Part shown: positions 7,763 through 15,788 of the stretch, piece by piece | How positions within the stretch are numbered: position 1 is the first letter of the stretch | Layout: every line of letters starts with the position of its first letter | NCBI RefSeq assembly: GCF_900090295.1 | Contig: NZ_LT607753.1 | Coordinates: forward strand, 434,001-498,000 | Direction: 5' to 3' | DNA: 64,000 bases | Source: Micromonospora coxensis | GTDB taxonomy: Bacteria; Actinomycetota; Actinomycetes; Mycobacteriales; Micromonosporaceae | Translations under genes and position numbers: made by a program | Notes under the pieces: model-generated | Told to the model about the DNA's origin: nothing | Database searches by the model: none | Seen by the model: only the letters and a program-made list of their open reading frames with translations

Positions 7763-9088
7763 TCAGCCCCCGTAGACCTTCTTGAGCTCGTCCTCGGCGA
7801 CCCGGATCGACTCGTCGACGCCGGCCTTGCCACTGATCACCCGGGCGAACATGTTGACGATCGTCTGGTTGTTGTACGCCTGGGCCGACTGCCGCGAGGC
7901 CGGACCGGGCCAGCCGGGCATGTGCCCACCGGCAGCCAGGCCCTTGAGTCCCTTGAGCTTGGCCTCCGAGTTCCAGGGCATGGTGGCGAGGTCGTCGTAG
8001 CCCTTGAGCAGCGGCGTGTAGTAGGTCAGGGCGATCTCGGCCAGCTTGCCGAGCTGCCCCTTGTCCATCAGGTAGCCGAAGAGGTCCTTGGCGGGTTCGA
8101 TCCGCTTGCTGTGCGAGAAGATCGCCAGGGAGTTCATCTCGACGAGCTGCTGGTGTCCGGCCGGACCCTGCGGGTAGCGCGCGTGGCTCATGTTCTTGGC
8201 GATGTCCGGGGCCTGCTTCTGGGCGGTGTACCAGATGCTGGTGGCGTTCTGGGTGACCGCGATCTTGCCGGCGAGGAAGCTGGTGTTGTTGCCCCCTTCG
8301 TCGTACGAGGAGATCTCCGGCGCGCTGACCGCGGCGAGATCCTGCATCAGCTTGATCGCGGCACGAGTCTCGGCGCTGTTGATGGCGACCGTCTTGCCGT
8401 CCTTGTCCACCTCGGCGGCGCCGTACGACCAGAGCAGGGAGTAGGCGACACTCGCGGAGTCGTTCGGCCCGGCCTGGCTCATGGTCAGCGCGACCCGGGG
8501 CAGCTTCGCGTCCCGCAGTCGGGTCGCCACCTCCACCAGCCCGGTCCACGTCGTCGGAAACTCGGTGACGCCCACCTGGGCGAACAGGTCGGTCCGCCAG
8601 TTGAGCACGTGCGCGGTGTAGGCCCGGGGAATCGCCCGCCACCGGCCGTCCACGACACACGCCTCCCGGGCGACGTCGTACCATCCGCCGTCACGTTCGC
8701 CGATGGACTCGCACAGGTCGGTGAGGTCGACCAGCCGGTCGGCGTAGATGTGGGCCTGGTTCGCGAACAGCTCACCCAGGTCCTCACCCGAGCGGGACTC
8801 GACGACGGCGGCGATCTGCTCGCGCCACTCCTTGGCGAAGGTCAGCTCGACGGTTCCGTCGTGCGTCTGCGCCCAGGCGGCGGCCTGCTTCTGCTGAAGC
8901 TCGTGGATGGCGGGGATGAAACTGGCGCGCATCAGCCCGGTCAGGCTGGCACCGCCGAGCGAAGTGCCGCCACCGGTGGTCGAGGTGCCGTCCTCACCGC
9001 AGGCGGCGAGCGCGACGGTGAGGCCGGCGCCGAGACCAAGGCCCAGCGCGTGTCGGCGGGACATGCCGGTGCGGCTCAGGTGTGCCAT
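7763..9088 (-). CDS. Extracellular sugar-binding lipoprotein of an ABC importer
   Basis: A 441-residue substrate-binding protein of the sugar-binding (SBP_bac_1/8) type. The N-terminus has an RR-containing leader (MSRRHALGLGLGAGL) and a lipobox LAAC near residue 35, so it is probably Tat-exported and lipid-anchored. The body has typical features such as WRTDLFAQVG, and a C-terminus ending ELKKVYGG. I chose the ATG at 9088, which has GGAG seven bases upstream; a second ATG at 9064 would give a shorter leader. It is the first gene of the operon that ends with the GntR regulator at 364. Confidence 0.92.
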   Translation of the reverse strand: MAHLSRTGMSRRHALGLGLGAGLTVALAACGEDGTSTTGGGTSLGGASLTGLMRASFIPAIHELQQKQAAAWAQTHDGTVELTFAKEWREQIAAVVESRSGEDLGELFANQAHIYADRLVDLTDLCESIGERDGGWYDVAREACVVDGRWRAIPRAYTAHVLNWRTDLFAQVGVTEFPTTWTGLVEVATRLRDAKLPRVALTMSQAGPNDSASVAYSLLWSYGAAEVDKDGKTVAINSAETRAAIKLMQDLAAVSAPEISSYDEGGNNTSFLAGKIAVTQNATSIWYTAQKQAPDIAKNMSHARYPQGPAGHQQLVEMNSLAIFSHSKRIEPAKDLFGYLMDKGQLGKLAEIALTYYTPLLKGYDDLATMPWNSEAKLKGLKGLAAGGHMPGWPGPASRQSAQAYNNQTIVNMFARVISGKAGVDESIRVAEDELKKVYGG

Positions 9089-9108
9089 GGCTACTCCAAA
9101 AGGGGGAT

Positions 9109-9131
9109 CGACCCGGTCATCGGTCGGGTCG
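9109..9131. promoter_or_regulatory. Inverted repeat in the leader of the first importer operon
   Basis: CGACCCG at 9109-9115 and CGGGTCG at 9125-9131 are perfect inverted arms separated by 9 bp. They sit about 20 bp upstream of the binding-protein start codon. The position suits an operator or a short RNA hairpin. It does not match the GntR-type box seen elsewhere. Confidence 0.35.
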
Positions 9132-9380
9132 GCAATGGTGGTGGGGGATGCGCAGCGGCCGGTCGAGCCGGCCGTCGCGGGATCGGTCGCCCCTCCGCTC
9201 AGGTGCACGGTTGTCGGGGCCGTCGTAGGTTGCGTGCCGCAACGTGGTCGTCGATCAGCAGGTCGTCCGCGGCGCGGTGGCCGGCCTGCTGAAGCAGGTA
9301 CGGTTGCTGAGTCGCCCGCCCGGGGCGCGACGACGCGCGCCTCGGGGATGCATCGCCGGTCGGCCGGGGTAGCCGCCGGC

Positions 9381-9423
9381 GGTGAGCGGGGCGGCCGAGC
9401 CACACGGGGCCGCCCCGCTCACC
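9381..9423 (-). terminator. Strong hairpin terminator after the secreted protein gene at 9425
   Basis: A perfect 16-bp stem has arms 9381-9396 and 9408-9423 and an 11-nt loop. It lies 1 bp beyond the stop codon of the 9425-10249 gene. There is no U-tract, as is common for actinomycete terminators. Together with this hairpin, the gap 9089-9424 holds only the leader repeat; I see no gene in it. Confidence 0.8.
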
Positions 9424-9424
9424 G

Positions 9425-10249
9425 TCACTGCAGGAAGTTGCGCAGTTTGGTCGCGTTGCCGGCGTCGTCTCCGGTGATCAGGTAGTAGATCATGCCGGCG
9501 TCGGAGACGTCCCCGCTCTTGTTCATGATGTTGTTGACGACGTTGTGGACGTAGCGCAGGCCCGGGTCGGAGGACGTGGACATCCACGACCACCTGGCCT
9601 CGCCACCGGTGGTGCCCAAGCCGGCGTTCTGGTCCTGGATGCGGGTGTAGCGCACCTGCGGGAAGTCACGGCGGATGTCGGCGAGATTGAAGATGTTGTC
9701 CTCGTCGTCGTGGTTGTTGTTCCAGTCGGAGTGCGAGATCAACGTGACGTACGGGTGCTGGGCGGGATTCGAGACGTCCAGCGCGCGGTAGACGACGCCC
9801 ATCGGTCCGGCTCCGACCAGACAGAGCCGGTTGCTGGCGGTTGAAGCGTCGATCTTGTTCTTGAGATGGTTGACGGCCCGGCCCAGGTCGGTCTGGCTGT
9901 TGCGGAAGATGACACCCACGTCATAGCCGAACTGGGCGGCCGTGCCCTCGGTCGCGGTGACCATGTCCTGCTCCCAGCTCGCGTTCGAGCTGCCCAGATG
10001 CGAGTTGTAGTCCCAGTGCACGAGCCGGGACTGCTGACCCTTCTCGGCGAGCAGGGCGAGCGCCATGGCGGAGGCGCCGATGTCGTCCCGGTCGTGATAG
10101 TTGCCGTCGGAACTGACGGCGATCCGCTCGCACGGGTAGTTGAGCGTGGGTGCCGCCGCTTGCGCGGGTGCCGCTCCGGTGGCGAGCAGCGTGAACACCG
10201 CCGCCGCTGCGGCCGCGACGTGCCAGGTCCTGCCGAATACCTTGCCCAT
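9425..10249 (-). CDS. Secreted protein of unknown function, possibly nucleoside-hydrolase-like
   Basis: A 274-residue protein with a clear Sec signal peptide (hydrophobic alanine-rich stretch, cleavage likely after AQAAA near residue 32). The mature N-terminus has IAVSSDGNYHDRDDIGASAMALALLAE, split around the acidic cluster. This recalls the aspartate-rich metal site of nucleoside hydrolases and DUF1593 proteins, and ISHSDWNNNHDDEDN is another acidic and histidine-rich patch. I do not recognise the family with confidence. It stands alone between two terminator or regulator regions. A GntR-type box lies 30-46 bp upstream of its start, so it may belong to the same regulon as the operon below 9088. 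ATG 10249 gives the only complete signal peptide. Confidence 0.75.
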   Translation of the reverse strand: MGKVFGRTWHVAAAAAAVFTLLATGAAPAQAAAPTLNYPCERIAVSSDGNYHDRDDIGASAMALALLAEKGQQSRLVHWDYNSHLGSSNASWEQDMVTATEGTAAQFGYDVGVIFRNSQTDLGRAVNHLKNKIDASTASNRLCLVGAGPMGVVYRALDVSNPAQHPYVTLISHSDWNNNHDDEDNIFNLADIRRDFPQVRYTRIQDQNAGLGTTGGEARWSWMSTSSDPGLRYVHNVVNNIMNKSGDVSDAGMIYYLITGDDAGNATKLRNFLQ

Positions 10250-10278
10250 CAGTCCTCCCGATGGATCGGCGAGTGCTT

Positions 10279-10295
10279 GGATACGTTGTATACAG
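10279..10295. promoter_or_regulatory. Candidate GntR-type operator upstream of the secreted protein gene
   Basis: The sequence GGATACGTTGTATACAG contains the perfect palindrome TGTATACA (10287-10294), typical of FCD-type GntR operators. It matches 14 of 17 positions of the site at 4017-4033. It lies 30 bp upstream of the start at 10249, where a repressor would block transcription. The GntR gene at 364 is the obvious candidate binder; this is inference. Confidence 0.5.
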
Positions 10296-10490
10296 TGAAC
10301 ACGGAGCCCGTCAATGGCAACCTCCCAGTAACAACCAGGCAACACCGCCGCCCTCCGACTCCAGGGTCAGCGGTCCCGCTTCCACCTCGGCGTGCCGGTC
10401 ATCGAGGTCGACCCGGACAGGGGCCCGCACCAGGAAACGAGGCAGTCGGCCCGGACAGTGTCGCGGCCCCGCGTCAGGCACGATCGGCGG

Positions 10491-11495
10491 TCACCGGGGC
10501 GGCGCGCCGACGCTCGCTCGTTCGACCAACTCCGGCACCACGACGCGACACCGCACGCCACTGGCGCCGTCACCGTCGATCTGCTCCCACAGCAGGTCAA
10601 GGCTGGCCCGGGCAACCGCGTCGAAGTTCGGCCGCACCGTCGTCAGCGGTGGGGTGAAGTACCCCGCCTCCGGCACGTCGTCGAAGCCCACCACACTGAC
10701 GTCGTCGGGAACCCGCCGACCGTGCTCGTGCAGCGCGCGCAGCACGCCGAGCGCGAGATGATCGTTGGCGGCGAAGATCGCCGTCACCTCGGGCATCCGG
10801 GCGAGCATCTGCCCGCACCGGAAACCCGACGCGGCGGACCAGTCTCCCTCCAGCACCGGGGGCACCTCTGCCCCTGCCGCCACCAGGGCATCCCGCCACC
10901 CCGCGACCCGGCTGGCGCTGCCGAACCGATCAGCCGGTCCGGAGACGTGCCAGACGGTGCGGTGGCCCGCATCGAGCAGATGCCGGGTAGCCTCGCGAGC
11001 CCCTGTCCTCTGATCGATCGTCACCAGGGGCACCGGGTCGCTCGGATCACCGTCCACGGTCACCAGTGGCATACCGGCGGGCACCCGCGCCAGGGCCTCC
11101 CCCGCCGACTCCACCGGCGCCATCACCACGACACCGGCGACCCGATGCGCCACATGTCTCTCGACCGCCTCGAGAATCGTCTGCATGTCGAGCGTCACCA
11201 GGGCTCGCACGCTGACCGCGTAGCCCCTGTCGGCCGCAGCCTGTTGCAGGCTCACGAGCATCGACGCCGGACCGTAGAGGGTCGGGTTCTGCGTGACCAC
11301 CCCGATCACCTGGGTCCGACCCGTGACCAGCGCGCGGGCCGCCCGGTTCGGCCGGTAGCCGAGCTGGACGATGGCCGCCTGCACCCGCAGTCGCGTCTGC
11401 TCGCGTACGTGAGGATGCCCGTTGAGCACCCGGGACACCGTCTGATGAGAGACACCGGCGAGGCGCGCCACGTCTGTCATCGCAGGACCGCTCAC
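10491..11495 (-). CDS. LacI-family transcriptional regulator
   Basis: A 334-residue repressor. The N-terminal helix-turn-helix (about residues 6-30) has MTDVARLAGVSHQTVSRVL and the hinge-side NGHPHV. The periplasmic-binding-protein-like sensor domain spans about 65-330, with VVGFDDVPEAGYFTPPLTTVRP at the end. The recognition helix SHQTVSRV is identical to that of the two other LacI proteins in this window, so all three may recognise related operators. Its effector domain is clearly more diverged from theirs. A GTG start at 11495 has GGAGG seven bases upstream. It is monocistronic, and its likely targets are the local carbohydrate genes. Confidence 0.93.
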   Translation of the reverse strand: MSGPAMTDVARLAGVSHQTVSRVLNGHPHVREQTRLRVQAAIVQLGYRPNRAARALVTGRTQVIGVVTQNPTLYGPASMLVSLQQAAADRGYAVSVRALVTLDMQTILEAVERHVAHRVAGVVVMAPVESAGEALARVPAGMPLVTVDGDPSDPVPLVTIDQRTGAREATRHLLDAGHRTVWHVSGPADRFGSASRVAGWRDALVAAGAEVPPVLEGDWSAASGFRCGQMLARMPEVTAIFAANDHLALGVLRALHEHGRRVPDDVSVVGFDDVPEAGYFTPPLTTVRPNFDAVARASLDLLWEQIDGDGASGVRCRVVVPELVERASVGAPPR

Positions 11496-11596
11496 GGTGT
11501 TGCACCTCCAGTCCGCCTGCCACGTGGTTCAGCCCGGTCGGCGGCGCACCGGGCCGAACCCGGCAGACACCCGTCCGGACCAGCCCCGACCGGACG

Positions 11597-12631
11597 TCAT
11601 CGGGGCGCGGCCGTACTGCTCCGAACGATCAACTCAGGGTCGATCAGCCCCGTCGGCGACGGGCACGTGCCGTCGATGCGAGCAATGATCTCGGTGATGC
11701 ACCGCCGGCCGACCTCGGCGAAGTCCTGTCGGACGGTCGTCAGCGGTGGATGAAAGAACTCCGACTCGGGCAGGTCGTCGAAGCCCACCACGCTGATGTC
11801 ACCGGGCACCGACCGCCCGGCCTCGTCGAGGGCGTGCAGCACCCCCAACGCCATCTGGTCGTTGGCGGCGAAGACGGCGGTCACGTGGGGCTGCTCGAGG
11901 ATCCGCCGACCCGCCTCGTAGCCGGAGCGCGACGACCAGTCGCCCACGAGCACCTGCGGCACGGGGGCGCGGGCAGCCGTCAACTCGCTGAGCCAACCGT
12001 TCGCCCGGGCGTCCGCCTCGAACCAGTCGAGCGGCCCGCGGATGTGAACGACCGTGGAATGCCCGAGCTCGAGCAGGTGGCGTGTCGCCGCACGCGCGCC
12101 GCCTGCCTGATCGATTCCGGGCACGGACTGCTCGCCGTCCTGCGCCTCGACCATGACCAGCGGCACCGGACCCGGCAGACCGGCCACCGCCTCGACAGCG
12201 GCACGCACAGGTGCGATCACGACCACCCCGTCGACCGCGGCCGCCATGAGATGATCGATGGCGGCCCGCATCGAGGACCGGTCGACGACGTCCAGCGCCA
12301 CGACGCTGACGAAGTAGCCGGCCTGCCTGGCCGCGTGGGAGATGGCGGACAAGGTGCTCGCCGGACCGTACTGCTGGGCCGACACGCTGACCACTCCGAG
12401 GGTGTTCGTCCGCTTCGTGATCAGGGCACGGGCGCTGACGTTACGACGGTAACCGAGCTGCGCGATGGCGAGTTCGACGCGTTCACGGGTGCTGTCGCTG
12501 ACGCTGGCGTGCCCGTTGAGCACCCGGGAGACCGTCTGGTGAGAGACGCCGGCCAGCCGTGCCACATCGCGCATGACCGGCGTCCGACCACGGTCGGGAC
12601 CGTCGGTGCGAGCCGGCGCTCGTGACGTCAT
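11597..12631 (-). CDS. LacI-family transcriptional regulator, paralogue A
   Basis: A 344-residue repressor with a helix-turn-helix at about residues 18-43 (RDVARLAGVSHQTVSRVL) and a sensor domain ending VVGFDDLPESEFFHPPLTTVR. It is very similar along its whole length to the LacI protein at 35697-36731, so the two are recent paralogues. The start ATG 12631 is only 7 bp from a -10 element, so the mRNA is probably leaderless. A candidate autoregulatory box lies 157 bp upstream. Its closest duplicated counterpart borders the second importer operon, so both probably sense sugars from the same polysaccharide. Confidence 0.93.
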   Translation of the reverse strand: MTSRAPARTDGPDRGRTPVMRDVARLAGVSHQTVSRVLNGHASVSDSTRERVELAIAQLGYRRNVSARALITKRTNTLGVVSVSAQQYGPASTLSAISHAARQAGYFVSVVALDVVDRSSMRAAIDHLMAAAVDGVVVIAPVRAAVEAVAGLPGPVPLVMVEAQDGEQSVPGIDQAGGARAATRHLLELGHSTVVHIRGPLDWFEADARANGWLSELTAARAPVPQVLVGDWSSRSGYEAGRRILEQPHVTAVFAANDQMALGVLHALDEAGRSVPGDISVVGFDDLPESEFFHPPLTTVRQDFAEVGRRCITEIIARIDGTCPSPTGLIDPELIVRSSTAAPR

Positions 12632-12638
12632 GGCCCGT

Positions 12639-12667
12639 ACGGTAACAGCAGCGAAAGGCACCGCCAA
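12639..12667 (-). promoter_or_regulatory. Promoter of LacI paralogue A (leaderless)
   Basis: On the minus strand, TTGGCG (12662-12667) and TACCGT (12639-12644) are separated by exactly 17 bp. The predicted transcript begins at or next to the ATG at 12631. The -10 is embedded in TGTTACCGTAC, which carries a half-site of the LacI box seen elsewhere. The same arrangement is conserved at paralogue B (36738-36766). Confidence 0.55.
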
Positions 12668-12787
12668 CGAGCCGAGCCGAACGGTCACATGGCGGAGCCC
12701 GGGCGCGCTCCAGCGGCCGGCCGCCCAGCACCTGTGCGCCTTTCCGGCCGCCGTGACGTCCGGGTCGCGGGCATCCGCCGGAGCACG

Positions 12788-12801
12788 CGTGATCGTTAAC
12801 A
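12788..12801. promoter_or_regulatory. LacI-type operator-like box upstream of LacI paralogue A
   Basis: The sequence CGTGATCGTTAACA differs at two positions from the consensus TGTGATCGGTAACA. It lies 157 bp upstream of the LacI start and overlaps the stop codon of the gene at 12796. The equivalent box at paralogue B lies 155 bp upstream of its start, so the spacing is conserved. Confidence 0.5.
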
Positions 12802-13353
12802 CGGGCCTGCGCCTGACCGCCCCGGCCGGCGGTGACGCGCGTAGCGGGCGAGGCCGAGGATGATCAGCAGGGCGGCGCCGGCGATCGGCACCGTGAGGCC
12901 ACCGCCGGCCGGCGGTGCCGCGGCGGTGACCGTCGGCGCGGTGATGGAGCCGCAGGTGATGCTCTGCGCGGGCGAGTCGGGACCCACGACCAGGTCGGCG
13001 ACGCACTGCCCGAGTCCTGGTGACGCCGCGTCCACGGTCACCGTCCAACGACCGTCCGCCAGTGGCGCGTCCAGGGTCAACGTGGTCGGCCCGGAGCCGA
13101 TCACCGCGCGGAGTCCGACGGGACCCACACTCCTTCCTCCGGCCCGCTGGGCGAGCAGGACGGCGCTGGCCGGGCCGGTCACCGGATGACCGTCGGTCCA
13201 GGCCATGTCGACCCGGACCGTGCCGCGACCGTCGTGGTGCAGGTGCAGGACGACGCCACGGTGCGCGTGGGCCGGGTCGGGCCAGCCGACAACCAGCGCC
13301 AGCAACAGGGCGGTCAGTACGGCGGCCCGGACCGGCCGGGGCTTCGTGGGCAA
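12796..13353 (-). CDS. Small secreted, C-terminally membrane-anchored protein of unknown function
   Basis: A 185-residue protein starting at a TTG (13353) with GAGGAG upstream. A signal peptide covers about residues 1-28 (AAVLTALLLALVVGW, cleavage near AHA). The middle is predicted beta-rich and contains three cysteines. A C-terminal hydrophobic helix (about 155-172, VPIAGAALLIILGLARYA) is followed by a short basic tail. This organisation indicates an extracytoplasmic domain held on the membrane. I do not recognise the domain; the histidine-rich mature N-terminus (AHRGVVLHLHHDGRG) might bind metal. It shares no obvious operon with the protease upstream. Confidence 0.72.
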   Translation of the reverse strand: MPTKPRPVRAAVLTALLLALVVGWPDPAHAHRGVVLHLHHDGRGTVRVDMAWTDGHPVTGPASAVLLAQRAGGRSVGPVGLRAVIGSGPTTLTLDAPLADGRWTVTVDAASPGLGQCVADLVVGPDSPAQSITCGSITAPTVTAAAPPAGGGLTVPIAGAALLIILGLARYARHRRPGRSGAGPC

Positions 13354-13469
13354 CGGGATCTCCTCGGGCGAGAAGGGTCGGTCCGGACACCCGCGTGCAC
13401 GAGTGCCCGGACCGATCGACCGGACCGCCGGCGCGGTGGTGCCGGCAGGTCCGCATGCGCGACGGGGGG

Positions 13470-15617
13470 TCACGCGGGGCGAGGTGTCCAGCTCTGGTGG
13501 CGGGATCCGTCCGGCCTCTGCAGGGTGAGCAGGCGGGTGACCCCGTAGCGCGAGCCGATACCGACCACCAGGGCACCGTCGGCGGTTCCCAGTCGGAGAC
13601 CCGCATCGGTACGAGTCACCCGCCAGCGCTGCCCGGTCTGGCCGGGTGCGCACTCCACCTGGACCAGCGGAACCCCCCTGACCGCCGTGCCGCCCAGCGG
13701 TGCGACGCACTTGCCGGTGGCCTTCGACACGATCAGGAACATCCCCTCGGTGGCCGGCACGAGTCGCCAGGCCTGGTTGGCGGCACCGGTGCCGCTCCCG
13801 AGAACCAGCGGCACACCGTCGTTGCGGCGGCTGCCGTGCACCTCGGCCGGCGCCCCGGTCAGCGCGTTGTGCAACGACAGCCACTCGTTCGCCGCCGCGG
13901 CAACCGGACTCGTCGTGCGTACCGTCACGACCTCGGTGTAGGGCTGGAGACCGCCACCGGACTGCACGAGGGCGATCTGCACCCGGTAGGCAGTGCCGGG
14001 GCGCATCCCGATGACCGACACGCGAGTGGCAGCAGTCCGGGCGATGGACCGACCGTCGACCAGGACGGCGTACCGTGCGTCCACCGGTCCCGCCGGCCAC
14101 GCGAGCCGTGTCGACGTGGCGGTGGTGTCGCTGACGGTGAGCTTCACGCGGTTCGGCGGCGGGGTGACCGTCGGACTCGGCACCGGGTCGGTCCCGCTCG
14201 GGCCGGGTGTCACGGTGGTGACGTCAGGGCTCGGGGCGGCCGTGGTGCCGGTCGGGCTCGGGGTGGCACTGGTGGGGCTGAGCACCGGGGTGGGCTCGGG
14301 CGTCGGCGTGACCCCGGGCGGGCCGGATGTCGGCGTGGCACCGGAGGGGGTGGGCGACGGTCCGACGCTGGGCTCCCCCTTGACCAGGAAACCGTTGTCG
14401 GCGACGTTCCAGTGGGTGTCGAGGTAGCTGCCTGCCTTCGGGTCGGTGTGGAAGTAGTCGTCGTGGTTGCAGTCGAGCCGCTTCTCCAGGCCCCGGTCGC
14501 CGCAGACCACCCGAACCTTCGTGGTGTCGGCGTCCTTGTAGCACATCACGTCGAAGTCGTCGACGCAGTGGCCGGCCTTGCTGGAGTTGGGCGCGCTGTC
14601 GAAGACCGCGCCGAGGTTGTGCGTCAACTCGTGTGCGGCCACCGAGGGCGTCCAGCACCCCGCGTCGGTGCGGCCGTACGACGGGCCGAGGTTGTTGCGG
14701 TTGGTCGCAGCGCTGCGCTCGTCGCCGACGAAGGTCCCGATGCCGCAGTAGACGTTCGCGTCCGCGAAGATCATGTACTTGCGGTCGGTCCGGTCGTGGT
14801 CGAGCGCCCGCAGCGCCTCGATCGTGTCCTTGAAGGTGCTGAGAGCACCGGACGGCAGCTGCACCTGGAGCACGTCGACCCTGCAGTCCGGCGTCACCAC
14901 GTATCTGACGTGCCGGGTGCCGCCGGTCGCCCGGGCGCTGGCGGCGTAGATCGCATCGACGCCCGCGGCCCAGGCGCGAAACGATTCGAGGTACTGGCCG
15001 AAGCGACTGGGTCGGCCTGCCTCGTAGGCGTAGAGCACCTGGACCCGCTTGCCGTCGGTGCCGTCACCAGCACAGACGACCCCCGACTCGCCCAGGGTGT
15101 ACGACAGCCCGCCGGCTGCCGCGTCCGGCACCACGGCCGGGGTGCTCTCGGCCGGAGCAAGGGCCCCGGCGTCCTCGGCCACCTCGGCATCACGCGGAGT
15201 CTTCGGGTCCGGACGTGGCGCCGTCGGCTCCGTCCGCACCGGTGCCACCGGCTTCACGTCACGCCCGATGTCCAGTCCCGGCGGTACCGGGTCCGGCCCG
15301 TGCGAACAGTCGTCGTCCCCGGCGACCTCGTACGCGCCGACGCAGGGCTCACCCTTCTCGGCCGGCGTCAGACCCTGATAGACCATGCCCTCGGCCGGCA
15401 GGTCGGCGGGAACGTGCGCGATGGGCTCGCGCGGGTCACCGTCGACCTGCTGCCCGAGACCACGTACGGCGGGTGTGGCCAGCAGTGTGGCCCCTACGAC
15501 GACGGCCAGGACGGCGACGGCGGTCGACCAGCGGCGGCGCCGCCCGAGTCGCCGCCCGGCCGGTCGTAGACCGTCCGGTCCGGGCCCGCGCTCAGGCGTG
15601 CCACGACCTTCTTGCAC
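13470..15617 (-). CDS. Secreted zinc metalloprotease with fibronectin-III-like and ricin-type C-terminal domains
   Basis: A 715-residue exported protein. A basic N-terminus and a hydrophobic helix (about residues 30-50) form a signal anchor or signal peptide. The catalytic part (about 160-400) has HELTHNLG with H329, E330 and H333, followed by a downstream GHC and the Met-turn-like DVMCY. That combination is common in actinomycete metzincin-like proteases. A long Pro/Thr/Ser linker (about 405-480) leads to a fibronectin-III-like domain (about 485-570). The end is a beta-trefoil, ricin-like domain (about 575-715) with NQAWRL and QRWRV repeats that probably binds carbohydrate. The GTG start at 15617 has GGAGGT upstream. 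Carbohydrate-targeted secreted proteolysis fits a polymer-degrading organism, but no substrate is visible. Confidence 0.85.
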   Translation of the reverse strand: MQEGRGTPERGPGPDGLRPAGRRLGRRRRWSTAVAVLAVVVGATLLATPAVRGLGQQVDGDPREPIAHVPADLPAEGMVYQGLTPAEKGEPCVGAYEVAGDDDCSHGPDPVPPGLDIGRDVKPVAPVRTEPTAPRPDPKTPRDAEVAEDAGALAPAESTPAVVPDAAAGGLSYTLGESGVVCAGDGTDGKRVQVLYAYEAGRPSRFGQYLESFRAWAAGVDAIYAASARATGGTRHVRYVVTPDCRVDVLQVQLPSGALSTFKDTIEALRALDHDRTDRKYMIFADANVYCGIGTFVGDERSAATNRNNLGPSYGRTDAGCWTPSVAAHELTHNLGAVFDSAPNSSKAGHCVDDFDVMCYKDADTTKVRVVCGDRGLEKRLDCNHDDYFHTDPKAGSYLDTHWNVADNGFLVKGEPSVGPSPTPSGATPTSGPPGVTPTPEPTPVLSPTSATPSPTGTTAAPSPDVTTVTPGPSGTDPVPSPTVTPPPNRVKLTVSDTTATSTRLAWPAGPVDARYAVLVDGRSIARTAATRVSVIGMRPGTAYRVQIALVQSGGGLQPYTEVVTVRTTSPVAAAANEWLSLHNALTGAPAEVHGSRRNDGVPLVLGSGTGAANQAWRLVPATEGMFLIVSKATGKCVAPLGGTAVRGVPLVQVECAPGQTGQRWRVTRTDAGLRLGTADGALVVGIGSRYGVTRLLTLQRPDGSRHQSWTPRPA

Positions 15618-15788
15618 TGTGCTACCTCCAGGGGTGGGGTGGAACGACCCGCTCCGGTCGCGCTCCGGCCCGGCCGGGACGACACGCGGTCGACGGCGAG
15701 CGAGTCTGGTCAGCCGTCACGTCTCCGTGCGGCGAACGGGCGATACGCCAGGGGAACCGGCTTTGCCGAAGCCCGCAGCCGGCCGCCG

